This document shows positions 43,499-55,084 of a stretch of DNA of 64,000 nucleotides, in pieces. Under the pieces are notes generated by a model. It ran no database searches, had not been told where the DNA came from, and saw only the letters and a program-made list of their open reading frames with translations. Position numbers and translations under genes: made by a program. Each line of letters starts with the position of its first letter. Position 1 is the stretch's first letter. The stretch comes from Zantedeschia hybrid cultivar (taxonomy: Eukaryota; Streptophyta; Magnoliopsida; Alismatales; Araceae): contig JARZZO010000012.1 in NCBI GenBank assembly GCA_030544215.1, positions 37,363,194-37,427,193 on the forward strand. The letters run 5' to 3'.

Positions 43499-44055
43499 GT
43501 AGGGTCTTGTCTCGGGTTCCGTTCCAGCAGCCATCATTCTAGGATATACCCTGATGTAGTTGTTATTTTCTTTTCAGACCTATACGCTTAATTATTTCTT
43601 TTTCTGTTGGAATATGTAATTATTTGCTGAGTCAAGTTGAATTGTAATAATTTTTAATTCCTGCACTTCCCTTAATTTGATGTGTTGTGGATTGTTTAGC
43701 TTAGTTTGTCATTTATTTTCCAGACTTATCGAGATCTTGGTTTAGCTCTAGATTTTAATGATTTGGTACCTATTTAGTGATCGGATCTCCGATTATAGGG
43801 TGACAGGTCGTTACAAAATGAGAGGAAGGGAATGAGGAAAGGAGGGAGAAAGGAGGGGTGGCTCGGGGCGTCAACCCCGAGCGAGTTGAATCACGTCGTC
43901 CCCAAACGACGCGGTTCAGGCGACGAGACAAGGGTCGTATACTGGCAGATGTATGAATCGCGTCGACCATGTAAGACGCCATTCAGACAACAAGACTGGA
44001 GGCCGTACACTCCCAAGAACCATCCCATTCTAGGCAACAAGCCCTCAACATATCC
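43499..44055. other. Unassigned segment between element O and the chromovirus remnant
   Basis: 43499-43815 ends with ACAGGTCGTTACA, the kind of terminus (TGTAACGACC on the other strand) seen on plant chromovirus LTRs. It may be a piece of the 3' LTR of the chromovirus to the right. 43816-43882 is purine-rich and ends in a perfect GCTCGGGG/CCCCGAGC hairpin (43861-43882). Two palindromes follow (43887-43918, 43954-43985). No coding region. Confidence 0.4.
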
Positions 44056-44282
44056 TCGAGCATATGAATAGTCCTCTCTTACTGTCCATCAGTCTCGGGA
44101 TGGCAATTTGAGCTGAAAGACAACTGCGAACTCAAAGTCCTCTGAAAACTCTTCCAAAACCTTGAAGTGAACCTCGGATCCCGATCCGACACAATGGACA
44201 AATATACCCCATGTAGAGATACGATCCATTCTACAAGCAGTCTAGCCAGCTTGGCGACTGACCACTCCTTCCTAATAGCTAG
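44056..44282 (-). pseudogene. Chromovirus integrase core, left half
   Basis: Minus-strand codons read LARLLVEWIVSLHGV, IVSDRDPRFTSRFWKSFQ and CHPETDGQ followed by a stop, then ERTIHMLED. This is the central and C-terminal integrase core of a chromovirus (Tekay/Del-like), including the second catalytic Asp (SDRDPRF). The expected Glu region reads TDGQ-stop-ERT. It joins, across G1, to the N-terminal half at 55965-56460. Confidence 0.85.
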
Positions 44283-45180
44283 TGATGAGGCAGAATCCGA
44301 TTCGGCCCATTAAAGCAAGCCCAACACAAATCAGTCCAACAAGCGGCAGTAAGAGGCCCCCTGGCAGCCTTCGGCCCATTAGCGGCCCAGCAGCCCTCGG
44401 CCCAGCAAGCAACCCAGTGGTCCTCGGCCCATTAGCGGCCCAGCAGCCTTCGGCCCGTAAGCGGCACAGTAGCCCTCGGCCCAGCAGGCTTCGGCCCATC
44501 AGCGGCCCAACCCCCTTTCGGCCCGATAGCCGTGTCCGGCCCACTCCGGTGAAGGACTAGGCACTATGGCGGTTTACCAATAAGCCCGGAACATAGTCCT
44601 ATATAGGCTATCACCGTTAACCATCCTCTATCCTCCGCTATAAATACACCGCTATTTATTGCCAAAGGTATGTCTTCGTGACCCTTAAAGGACTACAGTC
44701 CGAAAAGCTCTAAAGTAGCTTCTTCCACCTCTTTGCCTTCTGAATCGAACCATCTTCGGAAGCTAACTTGACTGTCGGAGGGGGTTCCTAAGGGCCGAAG
44801 CCCGAGACTCCTATTGACCGGTTCTTCTTCTTCTTGCCCTCTTGCAGGAGCTCGGTTCGAATCTTCGCCGACCTCCCCGAGTCGGTCTCGGCCACCGACC
44901 TCGGACTCCTTCCTCCGGTCTCGACGCCGTTCGCCGGCTGATTCTCAAGGTGCCCCCGGCTCCGCATCGGCCGCCCTTCGACCGGAGGGACCTCGGCCAC
45001 GCCTTCTGGAGGCTAGCCGACGTCCGACCGTGCGACCCTCGGCTTCGGATCCTCAACCGCGTCTCCGCCTCTGTCGCCATCCGGATCCCCGTCGGGCCTC
45101 TTCACCGATCCGACCCAGCTCCGAAACCAAACTTTGGATTCCAGATTCGAAATCCGGTAGTGATAGCTTCGGCTACATCA
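44283..45180 (+). repeat. Element G1 5' LTR
   Basis: 898 bp, TGATGAGGCAG to GGCTACATCA. GGCCCA-rich U3 (44300-44545). TATA box CTATAAATACAC at 44638-44649. Confidence 0.97.
44638..44649 (+). promoter_or_regulatory. TATA box of G1 5' LTR
   Basis: CTATAAATACAC, downstream of the GGCCCA array. The same box sits at the same place in the right LTR (near 55418) and the solo LTR (near 27242). Confidence 0.7.
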
Positions 45181-45182
45181 CG

Positions 45183-45200
45183 TGGCGCCGTCTGTGGGAA
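45183..45200 (+). other. Element G1 primer binding site
   Basis: TGGCGCCGTCTGTGGGAA, two bases after the LTR end. This form is common in plant Tat-type elements. I did not assign the tRNA. Confidence 0.9.
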
Positions 45201-45215
45201 ACCAACAAACAAGTC

Positions 45216-46706
45216 ATGTCTCAAAGACCAGTGACCCGGCGATTCGGACAGAGCGAGGCAGAGACACGGGAAATATCAGCGCAGCTACTACACTCTGAAG
45301 GTGCCCCGTCTGCCCCACCAAGCGCGGTTCTGCCCGTCGTACCAGAGTCCCTCGATGCGGGAGACGACCGAGTGGGAGTACTCCAGCAACAGATGGCGAC
45401 GCTAGCCGCTGCCGTCACCTCTCTTGCACCTCTGCAGGAGATGGTGTCCGCCATCGCCCAGCGCATGGGATTGCTGGGCCAGCTTCCTCAGCAAGCACCG
45501 CTCCCTCCACTCTACCCGGTCCAAGACACAAGGTTCCGGCCGGCACCCTCACCGGTCTCCTCCGACGAAACTGCTACGGCACGCAGCGAGTCCTCGGCGC
45601 TACCTGCCCGAGCCCCTCGTGCCGACCGCACGACGGAGCAAGGCTATGCTTCATCCGAATTTCGCCCGACCGGAACCGGAGGACAATCGGTCGCCACCTC
45701 AACCGCCCCGGACCTGGACCGGCGGCTAATGGCGATGAGGAAGGAAATGCAGCAGATGGTGTCTCGTCCCTATGGGGCGCCCCTTGCCAGCACCATCCTG
45801 GAGCAAACCCCGTTTACGCCAGAGCTCCTAGCTGCCGAGGTGCCTCCCAACTTCAAGCTGCCGAAGGGCCCCCTCTACGACGGAATGACGGATCTCGTAT
45901 GTCACTTCCAGAGGTTCAACACCTACCTCTCGGTCCGAGGGATCGCCGAAGCAGTCCGCTGCCGTCTTTTTCCCCTCACCCTTGAGAAGACTGCCCTGAC
46001 TTGGTTCGAGGCACTGGCCCCCAACTCTGTTCACTCCCTAGTCCAGTTAGGCCAGTTGTTCATCGACCAATTTTATGACGCCACCCGGCAGTGTAAAACC
46101 TCCGCCAGCCTACTAGCTATCCGGCAAGGCCCTACCGAAACTCTCCAAGAGTATTTTACCAAATTTCGGACTGAGGCCGCCCAAATCCCAAACCTCGACA
46201 GCTCAATTGCGGTTTCGGCCGTAATCAGCGGGTGCCGGGATGAAGGGCTCCTCGGCTCCATTGGGAAACGTCATCCCCCTACCTTCGAGGACCTTATAGC
46301 CCGGGCCCACAAGTATATCAACCGGGAGGCCCTGATGATGTCCAGAGGTAGAGGCGCAGCCGAAGCAGCTCTGGCAACTGCCCCCCAGATAAACCGCCTT
46401 CGGCCCGAAGATCAAGAGCCCTCCCGAAAGCGATATCGGAGGGAGGAGTGGGACCAAGAAAGGCGACGGGATCCGCAGCCGCGGTACCTACCGCTACCCG
46501 CTCCCCCTTCCCGGATGCTCATGGAGGTGAAGGGCATGATCCGGCGGCCGGAGCGCATTAAGACAGATCTTCGCCGAAGGGATCCCAGCAAATACTATGA
46601 GTATCACCGGGAGATCGGCCACACGACTGACGAGTGCCGACACCTTCGGGAGGAAATCGACCGCCTCATCAGGGAAGGTAGCCTGCCACAGCCTCGGCGA
46701 GAGTAG
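45216..46706 (+). CDS. Element G1 Gag
   Basis: 496 residues from the ATG at 45216, the first after the PBS. The frame is open further upstream through the LTR, but an LTR/PBS start is not plausible. The N-terminal third is Pro/Ala/Gln-rich and low in structure. The capsid core is near residues 225-330 (MTDLVCHFQRFNTYLSVRG, LTWFEALAPNSV, FIDQFYDA, ETLQEYFTKFR). A zinc-knuckle-like YYEYHREIGHTTDEC near residue 460 has Tyr where the first Cys of the Tat knuckle is expected. The frame ends at TAG 46704-46706, and pol follows in the same frame. Confidence 0.92.
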   Translation: MSQRPVTRRFGQSEAETREISAQLLHSEGAPSAPPSAVLPVVPESLDAGDDRVGVLQQQMATLAAAVTSLAPLQEMVSAIAQRMGLLGQLPQQAPLPPLYPVQDTRFRPAPSPVSSDETATARSESSALPARAPRADRTTEQGYASSEFRPTGTGGQSVATSTAPDLDRRLMAMRKEMQQMVSRPYGAPLASTILEQTPFTPELLAAEVPPNFKLPKGPLYDGMTDLVCHFQRFNTYLSVRGIAEAVRCRLFPLTLEKTALTWFEALAPNSVHSLVQLGQLFIDQFYDATRQCKTSASLLAIRQGPTETLQEYFTKFRTEAAQIPNLDSSIAVSAVISGCRDEGLLGSIGKRHPPTFEDLIARAHKYINREALMMSRGRGAAEAALATAPQINRLRPEDQEPSRKRYRREEWDQERRRDPQPRYLPLPAPPSRMLMEVKGMIRRPERIKTDLRRRDPSKYYEYHREIGHTTDECRHLREEIDRLIREGSLPQPRRE

Positions 46707-49700
46707 CCCCAGCAGCAGCGGAACCGGGACGCCCCTGAGGCGGCCAGGCTGCAGCAGCCCTTGGAGAAAGAAGCCGCTCCTCCGCCAAGGATTACCTCGG
46801 CCCCGGCGGAGATCTCTCATCAAAGACCCAGCTCTGGGTCCATCATGATGATATCCGGAGGGCCGGGAGAAGGATCAAGGCGCCGACAACGCGACTCTTC
46901 GACTGTAGCGGCGGTCGACATCGAGCCGAAGCGGCCTCGCCAAGAAGATATCGCCTTTGGCTCAGAGGACCTGACTGATATTCAGGTCCCTCACAACGAC
47001 GCCCTCGTCATAAACGCTGTAATAAACAGTTACGATGTACATCGTATCTTTGTCGATAATGGAAGCGCCCTGAATATCTTATTTTATGATTGTTTTGTAA
47101 AAATGGGATTAAATGAGGCGGATATGAAGCCTCACCGGGGTCCCCTCTTCGGTTTTAACGGTTCGCCCTGCCGAGTAGAGGGCATTGTTCTACTCCCCGT
47201 AACTATAGGCTCCGCCCCTCGGCAATTAACCGTAGAAACGGATTTTGCCGTTGTAAAAATCGACTCAGCCTACAACGCCATCTTCGGCCGAAGGCTAATC
47301 GGCGGGGTCGGAGCTGTGCCTTCGTCTTTTCACCAAAAGTTAAAGTTCCATACTAGCCACGGAATAGGCGAGGCCAGAGGAAATCAAGAAGCAGCCCGGC
47401 AATGCTATATGATTTCGGTCAAAGGGAAGGCAGCAGCCGAGTCCCTGTCAATCGAAACATCAGCCGAAGCGTCCCCGGGAGAAGAACTCATCGCTATCCC
47501 TGTCCCGGGAGGCAAGGGACGAGCCCTGATGATAGGCTCCGGCCTAGAGAAAACCGAGGCAGAGAAGCTCACCGAATTCTTGAAAGAGAATCTCGACGTC
47601 TTCGCCTGGTCTCCGGCGGATATGCCTGGGATTGACCCCGAAGTAGCAAAACATCGGCTACACACTGATCCTAACCAGCTCCCGGTCAAGCAGAAGCGGC
47701 GTACCTTCAATCAAGAGAGAAGAGCCGCTATACAAGCCGAAGTGCAGAAGGGGCTGGATGCCGGACACCTCCGAGAGGTGCACCACCCGAACTGGATCGC
47801 TAATGTAGTGATGGTGCCTAAGAAGGACGGCAAACGGCGGATGTGCATGGACTTCACCAACCTTAACAAAGCCTGTCCGATGGATAGCTTCCCGTTGCCT
47901 CGGATAGATCAGGTGGTGGACGCAACTTCCGGCCACGAGCTCCTAAGCTTCCTCGACGCCTATTCAGGCTATCACCAAATCCGAATGCATCCGGATGATG
48001 AGAGCAAGACTAGCTTCACAACTGATCTAGGTCTGTATTGCTATACCCGGATGCCCTTCGGCCTGAAGAATGCTGGCGCGACGTTTCAGCGCCTCGTCAA
48101 TAAGGTGTTCGCCCCACAGCTCGGCCGCAACATGGAGGTCTACATCGACGACATGCTGGTGAGAAGCCGCGTCGCTAAAGACCACTTGGCCGACCTAGCC
48201 GAAACCTTCTCCGCATTGCGGTTATACAAGATGAAGCTGAATCCGGCCAAATGCGCCTTCGGGGTAGCCTCCGGGAAGTTCCTCGGCTACATGGTTACTC
48301 ACCGAGGGGTGGAAGCTAACCCTGCAAAGGTCTCGGCCATCATGCAGATGCGCCCTCCGGCTAACCTCCGAGAGGTACAGAAATTAAATGGAAGGATCGC
48401 TGCCCTAAGCCGCTTCATGTCTAGAGCCGCGGATTACTGCTTCCCCTTCTTCAAGCTGCTGAGGAAGGCCAACAGCTTCGCCTGGACGGACGAGTGCCAG
48501 GCAGCCTTCAACCAACTGAAGGCCTACCTCTCCAAGGTCCCCATTCTGTCCAAACCAGTCCCCGGGGAGCCGCTAAGCCTTTACCTCGCGGTATCCGAGA
48601 CAGCTATCAGCGCCGTCCTCGTCCGGGAACAAGACGGGGTTCACAAGCCAGTCTACTATACCAGCCGAGCCCTTCAAGGAGCAGAACTCCAGTATCTCGC
48701 TCTAGAGAAACTGGCTTTGGCCCTCGTCTCATCCGCAAGGAGGCTCCGGCCTTATTTTCTTGCCCATTCGGTAAAGGTCCTCACCGACCAGCCCCTGAAG
48801 CAGGTGCTCTCACGGCCGGAGGTATCCGGCAGATTGGCGAAATGGGCGATCGAGCTGGGAGAGTTCGACATCTCCTATGCACCTCGGATAGCGATAAAAG
48901 CACAGGCGTTAGCCGACTTTATTGCTGAGCTCACTCCCGAAGCTCCCTCGACATCTCAGTCGAAGGCTGATACGTCCGAGCCCGCAGATACTTCAGCTCC
49001 CACACCGACGGACGAGTGGCAACTCTATGTGGACGGCTCCGCGTGCTCTACGGGCAGCGGCGCCGGATGGATCTTGGTGTCTCCTGAAGGGGTCGTCACG
49101 GAGTACGCGCTGTGCTTCTCCTTTCCAGCCACCAATAACGCCGCCGAGTATGAAGCCCTCATTTCCGGCCTCCAGGCCGCAAGAAAACTTGGCGCCCGGA
49201 ACATAAAAGCTTTTAGCGACTCTCAGCTAATCGCCAGTCATGTTTCCGGGGAGTACGAAGCTCGGGATACAGTAATGGCATCTTATCTCCAGATAGCTCG
49301 TAAGGTCCTCGCCCAATTTGAGTCTTACGAAATGGTGCGGATCCCGAGAGCCGAGAATGCCCGAGCCGATGCCCTTTCCCGTCTGGCGTCGACCCAAGAC
49401 GGGAAAGGGAGCCGAATGATCCTAGTGGAGGAACTCGCCGAGCCAAGCCTCAAAGAGCCCGAGGTCATGCAAGTAACCGAGGCCGAGGCCGAGACCTGGA
49501 TGAGTCTCCTGATCGCTTACCTCCTTCGAGGAGAAATCCCGTTCGATCCAAAGGAAGCAAAACACGTTCGGCAACGTTCGTCTCACTTCCTTCTCCTAGA
49601 CGGGCTGCTGTATAAAAAGTCCTTCGGCCGACCGTTATTGCGGTGTCTCGGCCCAACCGAAGCTGATTATGCCGTCCGAGAGGTACATGAAGGGGTGTGC

Positions 49701-50733
49701 GGAGCGCATGCAGGAGGGAGGGCCCTGGCCTATAAGCTTCTAAGACAGGGATACTGGTGGCCGACACTCCGAGAAGATGCAATAGCCCTCGTACGTCGCT
49801 GCGACCAATGCCAAAGATTCAGCTCCCTCATCCACCGGTCAACGACCCTCCTGACTCCTCTGTCTGACCCTTGGCCTTTCTCTCAATGGGGAATCGACCT
49901 CCTGGGGCCTTTTCCAGCCGCCGCCGGCCAAAGGAAGTTCCTCATCGTGGCGGTGGACTACTTCACAAAGTGGGTAGAAGCCGAACCTCTCGCATCTATA
50001 ACCGACGGCAATGCTTGGAACTTCGTATGGAAGTCCATCATCTGCCGGTACGGCATCCCCCGAGCCCTTATCTCAGATAACGGCCAGCAGTTCGACAGCC
50101 GCCGGTTCAATGATAACTGTGCCAGCTTCGGCCTCCTTCACAAGTTCACTTCGGTAGCGCAACCCCCGGGCAAACGGTCAGGTCGAGGTCACCAACCGAA
50201 GCCTGCTGCAAGGATTGAAAACCCGCCTCGGCGAAGCCAAAGGCCGGTGGGTAGAGGAGCTACCGAGTGTTCTTTGGGCGTACCGAACTACAAGCCGAAC
50301 CCCAACCGGCGAAACTCCGTTTCGAATGGCTTATGGGATAGAGGCCGTTATTCCTGTAGAAATCGGCCTTCCGTCCCCGAGAGTCAGTACGTACGATCTG
50401 GAGGCCAATGAAGAAGCATTGAAGGATCACCTTGACCTCATAGAGGAAACCCGAGATAAAGCTCGCATCCGGCTGGCAGCTTATCAACAGCGCATGGCTA
50501 GGTACCACAACACTCGAGTAAAGCCCCGAAGCTTTGAAATTGGGAGCCTCGTGTTAAGGAATGCTCACGCATCTAAGCCAGCCGAAGCTGCAAGGAAGTT
50601 TGCCCCCAACTGGGAAGGGCCATATCGTGTAAAGGAGGTAATCAGACGAGGGTCTTATCGGTTGGAAACCCTTTCGGGCCAACCTCTCCCTCGCACTTGG
50701 AATGTGGAACGCCTTCGGCGTTATTTCATGTAA
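46707..50733 (+). pseudogene. Element G1 Pol
   Basis: In frame with gag after the TAG. Order: aspartic protease (FVDNGSALNILF near 47050; YNAIFGRRLI), RT (RRMCMDFTNLNKACPMDSFP, YIDDMLV at 48141-48161), RT-linked RNase H (ETAISAVLVRE), a second archaeal-type RNase H (LYVDGSA, AAEYEALISGLQ, FSDSQLIASH at about 49020-49390), the integrase H2C2 finger (HEGVCGAHAGG, CDQCQRF), then the integrase core (WGIDLLGPF, ALISDNGQQFDS). Near 50172 a run of A has one extra base and shifts the frame. The C-terminal part (ELPSVLWAYRTTSRTPTGET ... LPRTWNVERLRRYFM) is open at 50215-50733 in the new frame. The second RNase H is a hallmark of the Tat group. Confidence 0.94.
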
Positions 50734-50796
50734 GTTATTACCTTCGAAATTTAGCCGGAAGGCATGAATAAAACTCCCCCTTATTTTTGCCATATC

Positions 50797-51460
50797 TGTG
50801 CTAAGTCCGTGTAAACCGTACCGGGAGTGGCTACGGCTATGCAAATCGTATCGGGAGCGGCATGGTTTTCTATCTAAGTCCGTGTAAACCGTACCGGGAG
50901 TGGCTTCGGCCATGCAAACCGTATCGGGAGCGGCATGGTTTTCTATCTAAGTCCGTGTAAACCGTACCGGGAGTGGCTTCGGCCATGCAAACCGTATCGG
51001 GAGCGGCATGGTTTTCTATCTAAGTCTATGTAAACCGTACCGGGAGTGGCTTCGGCCATGCAAACCGTATCGGGAGCGGCATGGTTTTCTATCTAAGTCC
51101 GTGTAAACCGTACCGGGAGTGGCTTCGGCCATGCAAACCGTATCGGGAGCGGCATGGTTTTCTATCTAAGTCCGTGTAAACCGTACCTAGAGTGGCTTCG
51201 GCCATGCAAACCGTATCGGGAGCGGCATGGTTTTCTAACTAAGTCCGTGTAAACCGTACCGGGAGTGGCTTCGGCCATGCAAACCGTATCGGGAGCGGCA
51301 TGGTTTTCTAACTAAGTCCGTGTAAACCGTACCGGGAGTGGCTTCGGCCATGCAAACCGTATCGGGAGCGGCATGGTTTTCTATCTAAGTCCATGTAAAC
51401 CGTACCGGGAGTGGCTTCGGCCATGCAAACCGTATCGGGAGCGGCAGGTTATTTCTCTCA
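50797..51460 (+). repeat. 73-bp tandem array in the G1 3' internal region
   Basis: About nine units containing AAACCGTACCGGGAGTGGC and AAACCGTATCGGGAGCGGC as two related halves, joined by TTCGGCCATGC and GGTTTTCTATCTAAGTCC. It is the same repeat family as the 69-bp array of G2, in the same place relative to pol, but with another unit length and copy number. Confidence 0.95.
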
Positions 51461-51691
51461 CGTCGCACAAACCGTACTGGTAAAGGTCTCGGTCGTGCAA
51501 ACCGCAACTAAACAACGACGAAGTCTTAGGCACAAGAAAAAGCAGGACTCGGTCAATCCATTCAAAATACAAAGGCAAAAGCAAAGGTACTCTTTATATA
51601 TACAAAAAGAAGGGAGAGTACAAAATCGGCCGACTATCTGGCCGCGGACTTATGAGGAAAGTCCAGACAAAAACCGGGACAGGCCCCGATA

Positions 51692-54183
51692 TCAGCCCTC
51701 GATATTTTCCCCATCCACGTCAACTGGGCTCCGGCCAGGAGATGGGGAGGGAGAATCGACGATCTGCACAGCTTCGGAAGGGGCGGCTTCGACGAGGGTT
51801 ACTTCAAATGGAACGGCCTCGTCGCCTTCCGCCGAAACTGAGGCCCTCTCAGCCGTAAGCCCCTTCCACCAGGACAAGAGCTCTTTGCCCTCCTCGTCCG
51901 TCGGCAGGGCGATACCGGTCAAGTCCACGGTTGGACAGACCTTTTGAGCGGCAGCCAACCCGATGGTGAAGACCGAAGAAGCCGCCAGAAGCTGCGCCTG
52001 GATTATCTCTTCGGCGAAGTCTGGGCCGGCCTTATAATCGGCTACGGCTGAATGAACAGCCTCCTCGGCATTAGCCTCCAGGTCCAGCGTTAGGGCCGAC
52101 AGCTCCTCAGCGTGGCGGCGGCTATCCGAAGCCCGCTGGGCGTCCTTGTCCTGGATCTCGGCCTTTAAGGCCCGATTTTCGGCCCGGACCTCCTCCAGCT
52201 CCCGCTCGTCCTTCTCCTTCTCCCATTCGGCCTTCGCCTTGGCCTCGGAAGAAGCTTGAGTCGCCGCCGCCTGCTCCTCCAGCTTAGCCCGCATCCGGGC
52301 ATTTGCCTCCAGGAGCTAGTCAACGCTGGACTCGAAGTCGCGTTCCGCCGAGGGGCCCTCGCCTGAAGCCGACGATGCCGACGCCCTCTCGGCGTCCTGG
52401 AGTTGATCTCGGATGATCGCCTGATGACGGATCAGGACGCCACCCGTGATCGCGGCCTACAGCCGAGAGCAGATAAGAGTTAGCAAAACTCAAAACAAGC
52501 TAAGAGAGATATTAGACTGAAGCACACAAAGGAGCTTCCTACCTGAACCGCCAATCGGGCGCTCAACAGCGCCAGTTCAGTGGCCGTGTGCTCCTTCAGC
52601 TGCTCCAGGGCCGACGGGAGAGTTAGGCCTCGGAGCAGACGCAGACACGTCTGCGGGTCCTCCATGGTCTCGTCCGTGTAGATCCTCAGGTCCGGGACCC
52701 ACAGCTCGCGTTCCAGCTCGGAAGGCCCCTGCGAGCCGGCACCTCCCTGATCTTCCGCCCCCGCCGTCGTGGCCGAAGGGGAATCGCCCGTCAGCGCTTC
52801 AAGGAGCGACGGAGTCGAAGCCCTTCAGGCGGCGGCCGGTCTCTTAGCCACCGGGGCGGGCCCTGCCTTGCCAGGCTCGTCCGCCCGACTCCGTTTCGAC
52901 AGTCGGCCACCCCTTCGGGCAACCGACTTGCTCTTCCGCTCCCTCTCGAGAGCGGCTGCAGCGGCGCGGCCCTCAAAGGAAGCCGCCGTAGTAGTGATCC
53001 CAACTCGGATGCTCGGGGCCACGACCCCTCGTCCAGCCCCTCCTGCAGCCTGCGGACGGGACGACCCGGGTTGGCCGCCCTGTTGAGCTATCCAGCTAAG
53101 GAGGCCTTTGATTCCAGACATCCCTGCAGAGCAGAATAAAGAGATGTTAGCAACCCGCGATGCACATGATCTACAACTCGAGACCGACTTACCCTCGGCC
53201 GAAGCCTCAGAACCCTTTGCGGCCGGAGGAGCTTCGGCCGGAGGCGCGACCTCGGCGGTTCCTTCAGCCTCCCCTAGGATCTCTTCGGGAGGAAGGTAAG
53301 GAAAGGCCCGCAAAGGATCCCTCGTCGGATCCGGCCACGCTCCAGCATCCACAAGTAGCCTCGCCTCACGGAAGAGCTCCGCGATATTGTACGGAGCCGA
53401 GGCCTCAATAAGGCCCACGATGCGGCGCTGGGCGGAGTTGAGGGAGGGCGGATCAGAAAGGCCTTCGGCCAGCGGTGCCCACTTAGTAAGAAAGGGCCAC
53501 ACGCTCTTCTCGTTCTCCGGGAGGGAAACCAGGATAAAGTTCCTCTTCCAATCATGAATGGACGAGGGCTTCCCGGAGAAGATACCCCGGCCGAGACGAG
53601 GGACAAAACTATACCACTCGGATCTCCCCTGCCGTTGAATTTTGAAGAGGTAGCGGAAGATATTGACCGAGGGAATGGTTTTTAAATGGGCGAACACAGC
53701 CAAGAAGGCGTAGACTGTGCGCCAAGAATTGGGAAAGAATTGAGACGGGGCCAACCCGTAGAAGCAAAGGAGGTTGATAACGAAGGTGGAAAGAGGAAGA
53801 CAAAAGCCCGCCCGAAAGCTTTCCTCATAAATGGAGAAACTACCCGGACAAGGAGTGTTGGCCCTGGTATTCGAACCAGGCCGATAGGGGGTCATCCAAG
53901 AGGGGAGTTGATAATAAGAAGCAAGGTAGCAGACCCCGTCATCTGTAAGGGCGCAGACTGCTTCCGAAACAGTCTCGGGACGACGACGACCCGAAGAAGA
54001 AGCCTGGCCTGGGGTACGAACCTCCTCGGACCCTTCGGCGCTAGAGGATTCGGCCTCGTTCGCCATGGCAGAATCAAGGGAGTTCGAAGTAAGAGGAGAT
54101 GACAAGGAAGAACCAGGAGACTGAGAAGGAGTATACTCCTCGTCTGAGGGACTGGTCTCAGCCAAAGAAGAACTGTAGGACAT
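51692..54183 (-). pseudogene. G1 antisense accessory gene (three exons)
   Basis: It starts at the ATG at 54183 on the strand opposite to pol. Exon 1 (53193-54183) carries the conserved domain (PSWMTPYRPG, SFSIYEESFRAGFCLPLSTF, CFYGLAPSQFFPNSWRTVYA). Intron 1 is 53124-53192 (GTAAGT...CTGCAG, 69 nt and free of stops). Exon 2 is 52543-53123 with a basic KRSRADEPGK stretch. Intron 2 is 52457-52542 (GTAGGA...TGTAG). Exon 3 (51692-52456) is an Ala/Glu-rich coiled coil ending SPVDVDGENIEG. Nonsense codons are a TGA at 52825-52827 and a TAG near 52317. Splice sites match those of G2 in position. It is probably a nuclear accessory protein; biochemical function unknown. Confidence 0.78.
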
Positions 54184-54443
54184 GAGTTCGTGGGGGTGGA
54201 GGAAGAAGATTGAGGCTTACCCTCCAGAAAAAAAAGGTCTCCTCGCTAAAACACCGCTTCTCAAAGCAAGAAGAACTCCCCCGGCAGTGGCCCCGGACGA
54301 TGGAAAGCTCCCTGCGACAGACGACGAGCTCGAAAGCGCCTTCAGTGGACTAACCCTTCGCCAAAGAAGAAGGAAAGCTCGGATGATCGCAGAGGAACGC
54401 AGGCGCAGGAAGGAAGAAGAGAAACAGTGCCCTACGAAGGATG

Positions 54444-54800
54444 CCTATTTATAGGCTGAGTTCGAAGCCCTCCCCGCCGAAGCCAACGGCTGGGATCTCC
54501 TCCGCCCTTTCGCCGCCGCTCTCGGATGCGCGCCACGTACCCCGTCCTTCGGTAATGATGACGGCCCAACTCCGGGAATCGAGGCAAGACGATCGATGGC
54601 CGAGAGCGCTCCGTCCCTTCGGCTGACCCCACAGATGCCACCACGTAGTCCGATCCGCGTGCCAAGGAAGGAAGAGGCGGCAATCCGAGCGAAACCTCGG
54701 ACAAAGAGCCGAAGTGACCCGCAATCCGCGAGCGGCCAGGATTTCTTTGTGTTTTTAACGGAGCGGCCGGATGCGCGACACGTGTCCTGTGTTTCCTCGC
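54444..54800 (-). promoter_or_regulatory. Putative promoter of the G1 antisense gene
   Basis: CTATAAATAGG on the minus strand at 54444-54454, about 260 nt before the ATG. GACACGTGTC lies near 54776 and CCACGTA words near 54530 and 54645. The layout matches that of G2. Confidence 0.6.
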
Positions 54801-55059
54801 GACGCGACCGTCCTGACGGAAAACCTGACGCCCGTCCCGTTCATTTATTGAGCCTGACACGAGTCAGAAGGCTCGGCCCTTCGCAATCGAGAGCGAAGGC
54901 CTTCGTCATTACACCCCGAATGGAAACGGGTGAGTAACTATTGACCCTTGGCCGACCGAGGGCATCCTTTCTTCCTAAAGAAGATAGAGTCTCGGGCAAT
55001 CACCTGTTACGTTATTCCCCAAGGAGGCTTCAGGCTATACTCTCGCCCTCTCAAAACTG

Positions 55060-55084
55060 AGGAAGACAAGAGTGGGGGGCTATG
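55060..55084 (+). other. Element G1 polypurine tract
   Basis: GACAAGAGTGGGGGGCTATG immediately before the 3' LTR. Confidence 0.92.

Noticed and set aside
43499..43815. Complete chromovirus 3' LTR
   Set aside because: Only one terminus (TGTAACGACC form) is recognisable; the PPT side is purine-rich on the wrong strand and no partner LTR could be aligned.
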